From Candidatus Thalassarchaeum sp. (GTDB lineage Archaea > Thermoplasmatota > Poseidoniia > Poseidoniales > Thalassarchaeaceae): 54,175 nt of DNA. The position numbers were made by a program, and so were the translations under genes. Below, piece after piece: positions 18,493-26,735 of the stretch. Each line of letters opens with the position of its first letter. Positions within the stretch are counted from its first letter, which is position 1. Where the stretch lies: contig JASMMD010000005.1 of assembly GCA_030748335.1 (NCBI GenBank), forward strand, positions 1 to 54,175, read 5' to 3'. The notes below the pieces were generated by a model. The model was given only the letters and a program-made list of their open reading frames with translations. It ran no database searches and had not been told where the DNA came from.

Positions 18493-18783
18493 ATGTCAGG
18501 GTCGATAGTCACTAGGGGCAGGGTTGAGGAGTACCTAGCTCTGACCTCGGAGGCTAGGTCGAAGGCGACCCCATGCGCCGAGGGTGAGGCCGACGAGGCC
18601 CGGTTGGCTTCGATGCTCAGGATGTGTGATGATTACGCCTCTGATGCGAGGCATTTCATGGAGGAAGGGGACCTAGTCAGAGCCTTTGGAGCAATCAATT
18701 ACTCACACGCATGGTTGGACGCAGCGGTCCGAATCGGACTACTAGACGGGCACGGCGACGACCGGCTGTTCACACTGCCCTAG
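18493..18783 (+). CDS. DUF357 family protein
   Basis: This 96-residue helical protein matches the archaeal DUF357 family: DDYASDARHFMEEGDLVRAF followed by GAINYSHAWLDAAVRIGLLD, where family members typically read [25 protein letters not shown]. No function is established for the family. It begins 8 nt after the AAA+ gene, probably co-transcribed with it. Its stop codon is shared, as CTAG, with the convergent PIN gene. Confidence 0.8.
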   Translation: MSGSIVTRGRVEEYLALTSEARSKATPCAEGEADEARLASMLRMCDDYASDARHFMEEGDLVRAFGAINYSHAWLDAAVRIGLLDGHGDDRLFTLP

Positions 18784-19148
18784 GTCTCGACCAGTCGTAG
18801 GAAGCGGCCGGAGGTAACTTCGATGTACGAGCCACCGGAGGATACTAACTTCTCCTTCAGAACCCGGTCCACCGTCAGCACAGGCCAGCCCCTTGAGCCA
18901 GACAACGCAATCAGCATCTCGTCTGGGTGGGAAAAGCCATCTAGGTCCGAAATCATCTCACAACGACTCTCTAGCAGGCTGAGCAGAAAACCTCTCCTGG
19001 TCTGTGAAAGTTGAGACAGTTCGAGGTGAACGCATTCGAGCAGTTTCAGGTCGGCTTGCCCTACGACCCCACTCATCGCATCATCGAGATTGAGTTCGGC
19101 ATCCATCAAAGCGACCCAACCGCAGGCGTCTACTAGGACGCCGACCAA
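18780..19148 (-). CDS. PIN-domain protein, Fcf1/Utp24-like
   Basis: The 122-residue protein has the three acidic clusters of a PIN nuclease: VLVDACGW at the N-terminus (Asp), HPDEMLIALSGSRGW in the middle, and LTVDRVLKEKLVSSGG near the end (the family often has TND). A PIN protein next to aIF2 gamma is a recurring archaeal arrangement and is thought to act in rRNA processing; that role is inference here. The start is TTG, five bases after the aIF2 gamma stop, with GGGGTGA as ribosome-binding site, so it is co-translated with eif2g. Confidence 0.82.
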   Translation of the reverse strand: MVGVLVDACGWVALMDAELNLDDAMSGVVGQADLKLLECVHLELSQLSQTRRGFLLSLLESRCEMISDLDGFSHPDEMLIALSGSRGWPVLTVDRVLKEKLVSSGGSYIEVTSGRFLRLVET

Positions 19149-19152
19149 ACTT

Positions 19153-20412
19153 TCACCCCGCTATCGAACCGTGGCCGATGAGTCGCCAGCGCGAACCGAT
19201 TCGTCTTGACAGTGTGATTCGACTGCCCCGCTTGGCGCAGATAGGCAGCCTGAGTTGTAGCGTCGCCGACGCCCCCTTAATCGACGAGACGGTGCCTACG
19301 CTAGTGGCCGTGGCCGAGTTCACCATCAGCATCTCGTTGGGCTGCAGAGGGCGCACCTTCCCAGCATCGTCCTCGTCGGAAGAGACCATTTTCTCAAGCA
19401 GTTTGAGGTCGAGGTCGAGAGACTCCCAGACCGGAGGCAACTCGCCCTCGCGAGCCATTACCTGCCCGGAGAGTTCGTCCGCCTTGGTCGAGACCGGGTC
19501 CATCGGAGTGGCTATCCCGCACAACCCACCGGCATGCACCGACTGCAGGCCGATTCCACCCCCCTTCACGCTCTCGATGGTCGTCCGAATGGGCTCCCAT
19601 GTGGCCTTACCTCCCGACTGCACCCTGCGGCCCGGTGCTATCAGTATCGAATCTCCAACGCTGAAGGATCCCTCTACGATACTTCCTCCGATGATGCCTC
19701 CTTGGAGCTTGTCCGGGCGAGAGCCCGGGCGGTTTACGTCGAACGAGCGGGCCACGTACATCAGCCCCGGCTGACTCGTAGACCTGTCAGGGGTGGGGAT
19801 AATGTCCTCGATAGCCTGAATCAGGACATCGAGGTTAACGTCGTGGTGTGCCGATACCGGGATTATGGGCGCGTCCTCGGCTATGGTCCCCTCAAGGAAG
19901 TCCCTGATCTCGGTGTGGGACTCGACAGCCCTCTCACGACTGACTATGTCGATTTTGTTCTGCACTACCACGATATTCTCGATTCCTGCTATCTGCAGTG
20001 CTGCCAGATGCTCTCTGGTTTGGGGTTGCGGACACTTCTCGGTGGCTGAGATGAGCAGCATTGCACCATCCATTATCGATGCGCCTGATATCATCACCGC
20101 CATCAGGGTCTCGTGTCCGGGAGCGTCTACGAAGGAAACCACTCGCAACAGATCCTGACGCGAGTCCTCCTTGCCGTCAGGGTGCTTACCTCTGGCGTAG
20201 TACCTGCCATCAGGAGTCCTGTAGAAGGCGGTGTCGGCGTAGCCCAACTTGATGCTGATGCCCCGCTTCATCTCCTCCGAGTGGGTATCCGTCCAGATTC
20301 CGGAGAGGGCTTGAGTCAGGGTGGTCTTGCCATGGTCTACGTGACCGACCATGCCGATGTTGACTACAGGCTGTCCAGGCAGACTCTCAGTCAGTTCAAT
20401 CACTCCCGCCAA
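19153..20412 (-). CDS. eif2g: Translation initiation factor aIF2 subunit gamma
   Basis: The GTPase core of aIF2 brings initiator tRNA to the ribosome. Motifs in order: G1 GMVGHVDHGKTTL, switch I region EEMKRGISIKLGYADTAFY, G3 VSFVDAPGHETLMAVM, SATEKCPQPQTREHLAALQI, G4 VVVQNKIDIVSRERA, G5 IIPVSAHHDVNLDVLI, then two beta-barrels. The zinc knuckle that normally lies between switch I and DAPGHE has no cysteine here (YRTPDGRYYARGKHPDGKED). The start is TTG with GAGGAG about 6 nt upstream, overlapping the tail of rps6e's leader spacing (1-nt gap). It is not SelB or EF-Tu because of the gamma-specific RLGYAD-like block and C-terminal domains. Confidence 0.96.
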   Translation of the reverse strand: MAGVIELTESLPGQPVVNIGMVGHVDHGKTTLTQALSGIWTDTHSEEMKRGISIKLGYADTAFYRTPDGRYYARGKHPDGKEDSRQDLLRVVSFVDAPGHETLMAVMISGASIMDGAMLLISATEKCPQPQTREHLAALQIAGIENIVVVQNKIDIVSRERAVESHTEIRDFLEGTIAEDAPIIPVSAHHDVNLDVLIQAIEDIIPTPDRSTSQPGLMYVARSFDVNRPGSRPDKLQGGIIGGSIVEGSFSVGDSILIAPGRRVQSGGKATWEPIRTTIESVKGGGIGLQSVHAGGLCGIATPMDPVSTKADELSGQVMAREGELPPVWESLDLDLKLLEKMVSSDEDDAGKVRPLQPNEMLMVNSATATSVGTVSSIKGASATLQLRLPICAKRGSRITLSRRIGSRWRLIGHGSIAG

Positions 20413-20413
20413 T

Positions 20414-20911
20414 TCACTCCTCTTCTCCAGAGGGCTCCTCGACAGGTGCGGCCTCCTCGACGAGGCCGAAGATGGCGTCGAGGGAGCGATTGCCCGCCTC
20501 GGTGATTTTCAGATTGATTTGGCGAGTGTCCTGGCTGATGACGTTGCCCCGCAGTTTTCGACGCCTCCTTAGACCGTCGTACTTGTAGCGGTACACCTTC
20601 CCTCTCTTCTTGACGTAGCGCTTGCCCTTGTAGCCTACTCCGGCGGTGATGAGCACCGGCTTGATTCCACCGCCGTTCAGCTCCGGTCTCATGGGACGCC
20701 CCGTGAGATCTGAGCCACCGGTGATTTGCAGTTTGTATCCGGACAGGCTCTTGTCACCTTCGCCGACGAACATGCCGTCCACCGCGTCACCTATCTTCTT
20801 GCCGAGGAAGTGGTTGTAGTTCGAGCCCGTGACCTCGATTCCAAAGGCCCTTCCACCCGATGCGGGATTGGTGTCGTTGATGACCACCTTGAACGCCTGC
20901 TCTGCTGCCAT
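20414..20911 (-). CDS. rps6e: Ribosomal protein S6e (eS6)
   Basis: S6e is an archaeal/eukaryotic small-subunit protein. The 165 residues include FKVVINDTNPASGGRAFGIE, GKKIGDAVDGMFVG, GYKLQITGGSDLTGRPMRPE and KRYVKKRGKVYRYKYDGLRR, all family blocks. It is longer than usual archaeal S6e (about 125-135) because of a C-terminal extension (VISQDTRQINLKITEAGNRS onward) ending in Glu-rich sequence. GAGGTGA lies before the ATG, and TATA-like CTATAAG (20947-20953) is placed for a leader of about 12 nt. The order S6e-aIF2 gamma-PIN is conserved in many archaea. Confidence 0.95.
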   Translation of the reverse strand: MAAEQAFKVVINDTNPASGGRAFGIEVTGSNYNHFLGKKIGDAVDGMFVGEGDKSLSGYKLQITGGSDLTGRPMRPELNGGGIKPVLITAGVGYKGKRYVKKRGKVYRYKYDGLRRRRKLRGNVISQDTRQINLKITEAGNRSLDAIFGLVEEAAPVEEPSGEEE

Positions 20912-20946
20912 CTGGTCACCTCGGACGGCCTCCCGACTAAAGGCCC

Positions 20947-20953
20947 CTATAAG
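20947..20953 (-). promoter_or_regulatory. TATA-like box for rps6e-eif2g-PIN
   Basis: Minus-strand CTTATAG is centred about 39 nt before the rps6e ATG. With the usual archaeal 26-27 nt spacing, the transcript would begin about 12 nt before the ATG, leaving room for GAGGTGA. Confidence 0.5.
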
Positions 20954-20963
20954 AGCGGTTCGG

Positions 20964-20980
20964 AAGCGCCGTAGGCGCTT
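20964..20980 (-). terminator. Perfect hairpin after the cdc6 stop
   Basis: AAGCGCC and GGCGCTT pair perfectly over 7 bp around a 3-nt loop, beginning 6 nt after the cdc6 stop. The core CGCC-TAC-GGCG is almost identical to the hairpin after the EamA gene (CGCC-TTC-GGCG). There is no strong U-tract after it. It separates cdc6 from the rps6e promoter. Confidence 0.45.
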
Positions 20981-20986
20981 GGCGAA

Positions 20987-22189
20987 TCACCCCAATTCCC
21001 TCTCGATGCGACTCTCCAGAGCCGCCGGCGAGACATTAGTCATGGTGATGTGTTGGGTTCTTCCACGGCCGACGGTCGCGTTCGCCGTACGGGACTCGAT
21101 TAGTCCGACCCTCTCCAACTCCTTGAGGTGCTTCCAGAAGGTCGTGTAGCTGCGCGGACCAACGCCATGTTCCTCGCACACCAGATTGTACAACTTCTGG
21201 GCATCGCCGCTGGATATCTCGTCCGCCTTCTTCAAGCGCCTGCAGATGCCTAGTAGGACGAGTTTCTGGTGTTTACCCAACCCATCGACCTGACTGGGCT
21301 CGATTGAGGACTTCCTCAGGGTACTCGGCCTCACGTCCTCGACCAGAACGTCGCCCCTACCGTCCTTCTCGGTGCGACGGATTGCAGCCTCCAGCAGCTC
21401 GATGGCCAGACGCGCGTCACCACTCTCGGCTGCGAACCTGCCGATTTTGGCCAACGTCCCTTCTCCGACAGAGCCCGGCCTGCAGGCCTCCTCGTAGCGC
21501 TGCTTGGCAATCCCGGCGAGCGCATGTTCGTCGTACCCGCTCAGTGACAGCATACTACTCTCGCCGAGGCGAGATATGATGGCCGGCTCAAACAGCCTGA
21601 TTAGGGAAGCGTCTTGGCTCACTAGGATTATCGACAGTGAACCCTGCTGATCCTGTCCCTCGTCGATGCGCAGAAGTTTGTAGATTAGGTCTCCCTTGTC
21701 ATTCCTAATCAGCACGTCGACCTCGTCCAGAACCAGGAGGAGATGCGTCTGGTGGGCCCTGAGGTTGCGACGAATTGATTGGATAATCTCGCTCGAGCTG
21801 AATCCTCTCTCGGGGTGCCCCGAGTCGAGCGAGCGAGCGATCTCCTGCAGGACCTGCGAGGCGGTAGGATGGTTGCGGCAGTTGACGTGAGCGAGGACTA
21901 TCTTCCTGCGCCCGTCCAGCATCCGCTGCAGGTCCTCGCCGAAGCGACGCGTCATCACCGTCTTGCCCGAGCCCACCGGCCCAGTGATGACGGCTCTGCC
22001 ACTCACCCCGTGACCCTCCATACCGACGAACATCGAAGCAAGTTCACTCAGTTCCGCATCGCGGCCGATTAGGGTGGGCGGAGTCCAGTCGAACGAGAAT
22101 GGCGCCCTGTCAAGCAGGACCTTGCCCGCTCCTATTCTGTCGAGGTAGTCGGCCATCATGTGACTCGTGCTCACATCGTTATTAGACAT
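20987..22189 (-). CDS. cdc6: Orc1/Cdc6 replication initiator
   Basis: The 400-residue protein binds and loads at replication origins. It has Walker A GPVGSGKT (residues 70-77), Walker B LLLVLDEVDVLI (Asp155-Glu156), sensor 1 LSIILVSQD, sensor 2 region ESGDARLAIELLEAAIR and a C-terminal winged helix (ELERVGLIESRTANATVGRG). ATG 22189 was chosen: the longer reading frame adds 28 residues that overlap dph2 and look non-native. No ribosome-binding site precedes it. The gap to dph2 is only 47 nt and shows no origin-recognition-box-like repeats, so I do not place an origin here. Confidence 0.95.
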   Translation of the reverse strand: MSNNDVSTSHMMADYLDRIGAGKVLLDRAPFSFDWTPPTLIGRDAELSELASMFVGMEGHGVSGRAVITGPVGSGKTVMTRRFGEDLQRMLDGRRKIVLAHVNCRNHPTASQVLQEIARSLDSGHPERGFSSSEIIQSIRRNLRAHQTHLLLVLDEVDVLIRNDKGDLIYKLLRIDEGQDQQGSLSIILVSQDASLIRLFEPAIISRLGESSMLSLSGYDEHALAGIAKQRYEEACRPGSVGEGTLAKIGRFAAESGDARLAIELLEAAIRRTEKDGRGDVLVEDVRPSTLRKSSIEPSQVDGLGKHQKLVLLGICRRLKKADEISSGDAQKLYNLVCEEHGVGPRSYTTFWKHLKELERVGLIESRTANATVGRGRTQHITMTNVSPAALESRIERELG

Positions 22190-22212
22190 ATTTGGAGCAG
22201 CGCGTACGCATA

Positions 22213-22231
22213 CGCACGTCTGTAGCGTGCG
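22213..22231 (-). terminator. Inverted repeat after the dph2 stop
   Basis: CGCACG (22213-22218) and CGTGCG (22226-22231) pair around a 7-nt loop, beginning 5 nt after the dph2 stop. A palindrome GCGTACGC (22202-22209) follows. It is another example of a post-stop hairpin in this window; it could equally act in cdc6 regulation. Confidence 0.3.
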
Positions 22232-22236
22232 CGGAG

Positions 22237-23346
22237 TCAGGGTATCTCGTCGAACTGGTAACCCGTTTCCCACTTCTTCTCGCCCAGCGCGACCTCAAGC
22301 TCGTACGGAGTGATTAGCGGCTTGGAGTATCTCACAGAGTCGTCGATCGCTATTCGTGGGCAGGCCGTGTTCACGTAGGCGTCCACAGGGTAGAAGTCGA
22401 TTAGGTCAGGACTGATGTGGTCTAGCGCCAGCAGGTAGCCCTTGCGCTCGTGCTTCTCGAGTAGGCGCTTCATGCGTATGGCGAGGTTCCGGCGCATCTG
22501 CCCGGGCTTCTCGCCGATTAGGATGCCGAACGAGGTCGCATTGTCCACGGAGTTGATGAGCCCGAAGCGCTGGCGGAGAATCCTCTCGATTCGCTCCAGC
22601 GACATCTCGGTGGCATCTCCCGAATAGGGGTCGAGCATGGCCAGTGGCTTGCCCGTGTGCAGGACCAGCCCGATGGGGTGGAAGTCACCCGAGCCTAGGA
22701 ACAGGTAGTGGCCTATGGAAGGGTCGTCACCCGAGTAGTTGCACCCCAATACTTGGCCCGGGAAAGTCAACCTGTCGCCGCCGACCGGAATCTCGACCTC
22801 GAACCCGACCTTCTCCAACCTGCCCTTGAACTCTTCAAGCAGATGGAGGTGCTGTATCGAGCCGACCAGCCCCAGCCTAGTTCCCGTAAGAGGGGCCACG
22901 CGACCAACGGCGTCTAGAAACCTCTCCTTGGCATCCTCCTCATCGATGTCGGACTGATCTCCGACCGACTCGAGCCGAGACTGCGCAATCGCCCGGTGAC
23001 TCTCGAGCAAGGGCAGGACCGGAGCCAACTCCGGGTCGCCGTCGTATGTGACTGGGATGAAGTGAGTGGGCATGCCAGAGTCGATGTTCATCTGGCTATG
23101 GCCCATGTGGGCGACCAACTCAACACCCATCATCTGCATCTTGTCGTGCACGAGGTCGCACGCCCCGTAGCAGGGATCCGCGGCTAGGACGACCTTCGCT
23201 CCCGACTCATCCTCTATCGAGTCCATCATCTCCAGAGCCTGCATCTTCAACCCCTCGGGGACTTGCAGAGCTACCAATCGGTTGTCGTTGGCCTTGATCC
23301 TCTCGACCAACTCTTCCAACTCGAAGTCATGGCGTTTCATGTCCAT
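22237..23346 (-). CDS. dph2: Diphthamide biosynthesis enzyme Dph2
   Basis: Dph2 is the radical-SAM-like 4Fe-4S enzyme that transfers the 3-amino-3-carboxypropyl group of SAM to the elongation factor 2 histidine. Three cysteine sites expected for the cluster are visible: DPCYGACD, VLGCNYSGDD and NTACPRIAIDD. VALQVPEGLKMQA is the N-terminal family block and HMGHSQMN is also typical. The 369-residue length is normal. The start (ATG 23346, or ATG 23340) follows hpt by 4 nt, so they are co-transcribed. Confidence 0.93.
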   Translation of the reverse strand: MDMKRHDFELEELVERIKANDNRLVALQVPEGLKMQALEMMDSIEDESGAKVVLAADPCYGACDLVHDKMQMMGVELVAHMGHSQMNIDSGMPTHFIPVTYDGDPELAPVLPLLESHRAIAQSRLESVGDQSDIDEEDAKERFLDAVGRVAPLTGTRLGLVGSIQHLHLLEEFKGRLEKVGFEVEIPVGGDRLTFPGQVLGCNYSGDDPSIGHYLFLGSGDFHPIGLVLHTGKPLAMLDPYSGDATEMSLERIERILRQRFGLINSVDNATSFGILIGEKPGQMRRNLAIRMKRLLEKHERKGYLLALDHISPDLIDFYPVDAYVNTACPRIAIDDSVRYSKPLITPYELEVALGEKKWETGYQFDEIP

Positions 23347-23350
23347 GCAA

Positions 23351-23929
23351 TCACTCGAGAATCTCGACCCTACCGTCGATTATGTCTATGCGTGCCAGAG
23401 TTCGGATTGGCCACTCCGGGCGCTCCTTGGCGAGCCTCTCGCGACCCTCTCCCTTCTCGATGGCTATCACGATGTCCTGCAGGATGACTCCCATATCTTC
23501 GAGAGTGGCTAGAATAGGCTCGAGAGTCCCTCCGGTCGAAATCACGTCATCGACAATCAGTATCCTCTCACCCGGGGCGATGTCGTTGATGTAGGTAGTG
23601 GACTGCGAGTATCCCGTCGCTACATCAACCCGAACCTCGCCCTCCATACCGTATTGGCGCTTGCGAATCACCACCGTTGGCTTGCCAGTGGCATCCCCGA
23701 CCGCCGCCAAAAGCGGCAGTCCCATGGCCTCCACACTGACAATCAGGTCGATGTTCGACCAGTCGACCATCTCTACAATCAGGTCCCGGGTGGCACGCAG
23801 AACGTCTGCATCCATCCGGGGAATCCCGTCAGATATAGGGTGGATGAAATATGGGTACTTGCCCTTCCAGATAATCGGTGAGCCACGTAGCGAGTCCTGC
23901 AGCACCGTCAGCGGATCAGAGGGCGACAT
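23351..23929 (-). CDS. hpt: Archaeal hypoxanthine/adenine-type purine phosphoribosyltransferase
   Basis: The enzyme joins PRPP to a purine base in salvage. The PRPP-binding motif is RILIVDDVISTGGTLEPIL. Other blocks (GKYPYFIHPISDGIPRMD, VSVEAMGLPLLAAVGDATGK, VVIRKRQYGMEGEV, VATGYSQSTTYIND) match the archaeal Hpt family closely. At 192 residues it has family length. Base specificity (hypoxanthine/guanine or adenine) cannot be read from sequence. It starts 12 nt after rpl10e and ends 4 nt before dph2. Confidence 0.9.
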   Translation of the reverse strand: MSPSDPLTVLQDSLRGSPIIWKGKYPYFIHPISDGIPRMDADVLRATRDLIVEMVDWSNIDLIVSVEAMGLPLLAAVGDATGKPTVVIRKRQYGMEGEVRVDVATGYSQSTTYINDIAPGERILIVDDVISTGGTLEPILATLEDMGVILQDIVIAIEKGEGRERLAKERPEWPIRTLARIDIIDGRVEILE

Positions 23930-23941
23930 GGCCCTGCAACC

Positions 23942-24481
23942 TCAGACAAGGCCCTTCAAATGCTCGGCGCCCTTGATTAGCCTAATCGTGCAAGGCGTCG
24001 GGAACTTACAACTCGCCTTCCTCAGCGCATCACGAGCCACTAGGTAGTTGTCCGGATCGGTCTGGATGGAGACCAGAGTCTGGTCTCGCTGGACGCGGGC
24101 AGCGGTGCCGACGTTCTTGCCAAAGGACTGCCTCATTCCCAGAGAGACACGGTCAGCTCCAGCACCGGTGGCCTGTTTGTTCTCACGTAGGATCTGGTGA
24201 GGGTAGGTGTGCATGCGGAGCGCATATCCCATTTCGCCAGCGCTCTTCCTGATGGTCGCGTTGGCTGCTTGCCGGGCCGACTCGAGGGCTGAGTCCCGAA
24301 CTTGGCAGGGATTGTCAGCAGTGAGCTCCACAACCACTTCGAACTGACCTGCTTCGGCAGCCTTCCTGTTGCCCATGAAGTAGCGCAGGATGCGGTTGTT
24401 GGGCACTCCTCCCGAGTACTCTCGGCGGGTGTACGCCTGACCCTTAATCTGGCGATACATCTTCGCTGGCTTGCGCGCCAT
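23942..24481 (-). CDS. rpl10e: Ribosomal protein L10e (uL16)
   Basis: This large-subunit protein starts MARKPAKMYRQIKGQAYTRR and continues with GGVPNNRILRYFMGN, AGEMGYALRMHTYPHQILRE, NKQATGAGADRVSLGMRQSF and FGKNVGTAARVQRDQ, diagnostic of archaeal L10e. ATG 24481 (179 residues) has GAGGT 7 nt upstream; the in-frame extension of 8 codons is rejected. TATA-like TTAAATAG (24515-24522, minus strand) lies about 37 nt upstream. Gene-end spacing puts it at the head of an rpl10e-hpt-dph2 transcript. Confidence 0.96.
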   Translation of the reverse strand: MARKPAKMYRQIKGQAYTRREYSGGVPNNRILRYFMGNRKAAEAGQFEVVVELTADNPCQVRDSALESARQAANATIRKSAGEMGYALRMHTYPHQILRENKQATGAGADRVSLGMRQSFGKNVGTAARVQRDQTLVSIQTDPDNYLVARDALRKASCKFPTPCTIRLIKGAEHLKGLV

Positions 24482-24514
24482 TACACTACCTCGTTGGCGG
24501 CCCACCGACCGTCT

Positions 24515-24522
24515 CTATTTAA
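24515..24522 (-). promoter_or_regulatory. TATA box for rpl10e
   Basis: Minus-strand TTAAATAG is the clearest TATA-like element in the window. It predicts a start about 10 nt before the rpl10e ATG, just including GAGGT. Confidence 0.6.
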
Positions 24523-24531
24523 CCATGAGGC

Positions 24532-24546
24532 AACGCCGAAGGCGTT
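24532..24546 (-). terminator. Perfect hairpin after the EamA-family gene stop
   Basis: AACGCC and GGCGTT pair over 6 bp around TTC, beginning 2 nt after the stop. The core is nearly the same as that of the hairpin after cdc6. It lies between the stop and the rpl10e TATA box. Confidence 0.45.
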
Positions 24547-24548
24547 CC

Positions 24549-25505
24549 TCAATTGTCGGCCAGCCTCTCGCTCTCTCTCTGGACCTGCCTGACTCCAATC
24601 ACTATCAGCGCGAAGCCGACGAGCATCGATGCCCCGATGTTCTCGCCCAGCAGGACCCATCCGCTCAGGACCCCGAATACAGGGACAAGGAAGACGTAGG
24701 AGGCAGCTGCAGTGGGGCCAATTCTGTCGATGCCCCTAGCGAACCACACGTAAGTCAGGACGGTTGAGAACAACCCTAGATAGGCGACCGAGATCCACTC
24801 CGTTGAACTGGGACTTGGGATGCCCGAGGCCCAGACCTCGGCCAGCATCCAGGGAGTGAGCATAGCCCAACCGACTATCGAGTACCAAATCACCAGTTCC
24901 TCAGTGGTGCCAACGCCACCCTCTTTCAGAGCCATCTTGGTCAGGTTGCTGTTCGTCGCCCACGCAAGGGCGGCCAGCACAATCATCGAATCTCCGAGCA
25001 GCCGATGTTCAAACGGGATGCCGGCGTTCGGGCTCCAGCCCACAACAGTACCTACCCCGAACATCCCCAGTAACAGACCAAGTGCCATCCTCCCTGTCAA
25101 CCTCTGACCCAGCATCGGTGCGGCTAGAAGGACAGTGAATACCGGATTGATAGGGATGATGAGTGAACCGTCTCCCGCTGCGGTCCACCTCATCCCATGC
25201 ATGAACAGGAGCTGGTACGCCATTGTCCCGAGCAGTCCGAGCCAAACCGTGTATCGCCATGACCGCGAGTCGTGGGGAAGTAGCCTCGGACCTCCACGGT
25301 TCCTGTATGCCCACCACCAGGCAACAAACGCCATTACGGCAACGACGTATCTCAGCCAGGCTGCGGTCGCCGGCCCGAGATTGGCCCCTGTAGATTCGCC
25401 CAGACCGTAGCTGAGAAACCTGCCCACGGCCCATGTCGAGCCCCATATCACGGCGACTAGGAGCAGCAGCAGATGCGTCCATAGGTTGCCTTCAGACCTA
25501 GACAT
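24549..25505 (-). CDS. EamA/DMT-family transporter
   Basis: This 318-residue membrane protein shows about ten hydrophobic helices arranged as two EamA repeats. Repeat 1 begins HLLLLLVAVIWGSTWAVGRF and repeat 2 begins GDSMIVLAALAWATNSNLTK; each ends in the family's xxPVFxxLLxxxxLGE-like block (INPVFTVLLAAPMLGQRLTG; LVPVFGVLSGWVLLGENIG). The family exports or imports small metabolites; the substrate cannot be inferred. The start overlaps the aroA stop by 8 nt, so it is coupled to the shikimate gene, which could hint at an aromatic compound as cargo (weak inference). Confidence 0.88.
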   Translation of the reverse strand: MSRSEGNLWTHLLLLLVAVIWGSTWAVGRFLSYGLGESTGANLGPATAAWLRYVVAVMAFVAWWWAYRNRGGPRLLPHDSRSWRYTVWLGLLGTMAYQLLFMHGMRWTAAGDGSLIIPINPVFTVLLAAPMLGQRLTGRMALGLLLGMFGVGTVVGWSPNAGIPFEHRLLGDSMIVLAALAWATNSNLTKMALKEGGVGTTEELVIWYSIVGWAMLTPWMLAEVWASGIPSPSSTEWISVAYLGLFSTVLTYVWFARGIDRIGPTAAASYVFLVPVFGVLSGWVLLGENIGASMLVGFALIVIGVRQVQRESERLADN

Positions 25506-26691
25506 CCCCGCCCCCTATCGCCATCAGCCTATCTATGAACCCGGGGTCGCTGACCTTACACACCTCGGACCCGTTCACGATGCCCCCACATTTGCTGGCC
25601 AGAGCCATCGCGGTCATCGCCAGTCGATGGTCCTCCATCGAGTCCACGGGAAGCTCGGGCCTGAGGGGGACCTGCCCTCCTGCTACCTCGACTCCGTCCT
25701 CGCTCTCGCTGGCTTCCATTCCGAAGCAGCGTAGTAGGCTCACAGTGCTTCTAATCCTGTCCGACTCCTTGCCTCTGGCGTGGGCTACCCCGGTGATTCT
25801 TCCACCCCCACCCAGCGCCATCAGGGCTGCAGCAGGGGCAATGATATCACTCTCATCGCGTAGATCCAGCACCTCGGCCCACTCGGCCAACTCCCTCATC
25901 GCTACAGACAGTTCTAGGTTTCCTCCCATGACCACGACCTCGACGCTGTGCAGTTCTGCGAGCAGCATCGCGATTGGAAGTAGGCTGAGTTCGACTGGGA
26001 TATCAACCTCTCTCGGAGTATCGTGCGGCCATGGTTCCAAGGTCAAGCCGTCGTACAGCATCTCATTGCTGGAACCGCATCTGGCTGTCAGTTCGTACGA
26101 CAGCTCGGAGTACCCCTTGCTTACTCGGTGCGACGAGGTCTCGAGGCTGATTACTCCCGAGTAGTTCGGCGATGCAATCAGGAGGGCGGACAGGGGTTGG
26201 CTGGAGTCGCTGAGGTCTAGTCGGGCATGTCCAGAGGCGATTGGTCCGGTCACGGTGAGAGGGAGCCTGTCCGAAGTGACCTCGCAGCCGAGATCCCTCA
26301 ACACTCCAGCCAGAACGGACATATCTCGCCGTCTCAATGACCTGTCCCCATCTAGGATGATTGGCTCACTCATGCCAGCGGCCATTGCCATCAGGAAGCG
26401 GGCCGTGGTGGCCGAGTTGCCGCAGTCGAGGACTCCTTCAGGCACCGAGAACTCATTCCTACTGACGCCGCGCACGATCCAACTGGAATCGCGCTCCTCT
26501 ATCCCAATACCGAGTTGCCTGAGGCATCCGGCCATGGAGCGAACGTCCTCACCAACGCTGCCGGAGAAACTCAGGGTCGTCTCGTCTTCGGCCTGCGCTG
26601 CTAGTGCCAGCCAGCGGATCATGTGGCTCTTGGAGGGCGGCAGCGACCACTGAATGGCCGCTTCAGGACGCATCGGCTCGATGCTCAGCAC
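25498..26691 (-). CDS. aroA: 3-phosphoshikimate 1-carboxyvinyltransferase (EPSP synthase)
   Basis: The enzyme condenses shikimate 3-phosphate with PEP. Motifs: LPPSKSHMIRWLALAA (substrate Lys-Ser), DCGNSATTARFLMAMAAG, DGDRSLRRRDMSVL, SSQPLSALLIASPNY, and near the C-terminus MEDHRLAMTAMALASKCGG. The GTG at 26691 gives an N-terminus VLSIEPMRPEAAIQWSLPPS that aligns with family starts; ATG 26673 is the alternative and the 29-codon upstream extension into the DUF4105 gene is rejected. At 397 residues it is slightly short (usual 420-430). The DUF4105 gene ends 44 nt upstream. Confidence 0.92.
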   Translation of the reverse strand: MLSIEPMRPEAAIQWSLPPSKSHMIRWLALAAQAEDETTLSFSGSVGEDVRSMAGCLRQLGIGIEERDSSWIVRGVSRNEFSVPEGVLDCGNSATTARFLMAMAAGMSEPIILDGDRSLRRRDMSVLAGVLRDLGCEVTSDRLPLTVTGPIASGHARLDLSDSSQPLSALLIASPNYSGVISLETSSHRVSKGYSELSYELTARCGSSNEMLYDGLTLEPWPHDTPREVDIPVELSLLPIAMLLAELHSVEVVVMGGNLELSVAMRELAEWAEVLDLRDESDIIAPAAALMALGGGGRITGVAHARGKESDRIRSTVSLLRCFGMEASESEDGVEVAGGQVPLRPELPVDSMEDHRLAMTAMALASKCGGIVNGSEVCKVSDPGFIDRLMAIGGGDV

Positions 26692-26735
26692 GACGATGCC
26701 AAGGCCGCCGTTGTGTTGAATCCTCTCATGCCCGA

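Noticed and set aside
22190-22236. Replication origin next to cdc6
   Set aside because: The gap is only 47 nt, GC-rich, and shows no AT-rich unwinding stretch or paired origin-recognition-box-like repeats.
22190-22273. 28-codon extension of Orc1/Cdc6
   Set aside because: It overlaps the dph2 3' end and reads as a Cys/Arg-rich sequence unlike the family N-terminus.
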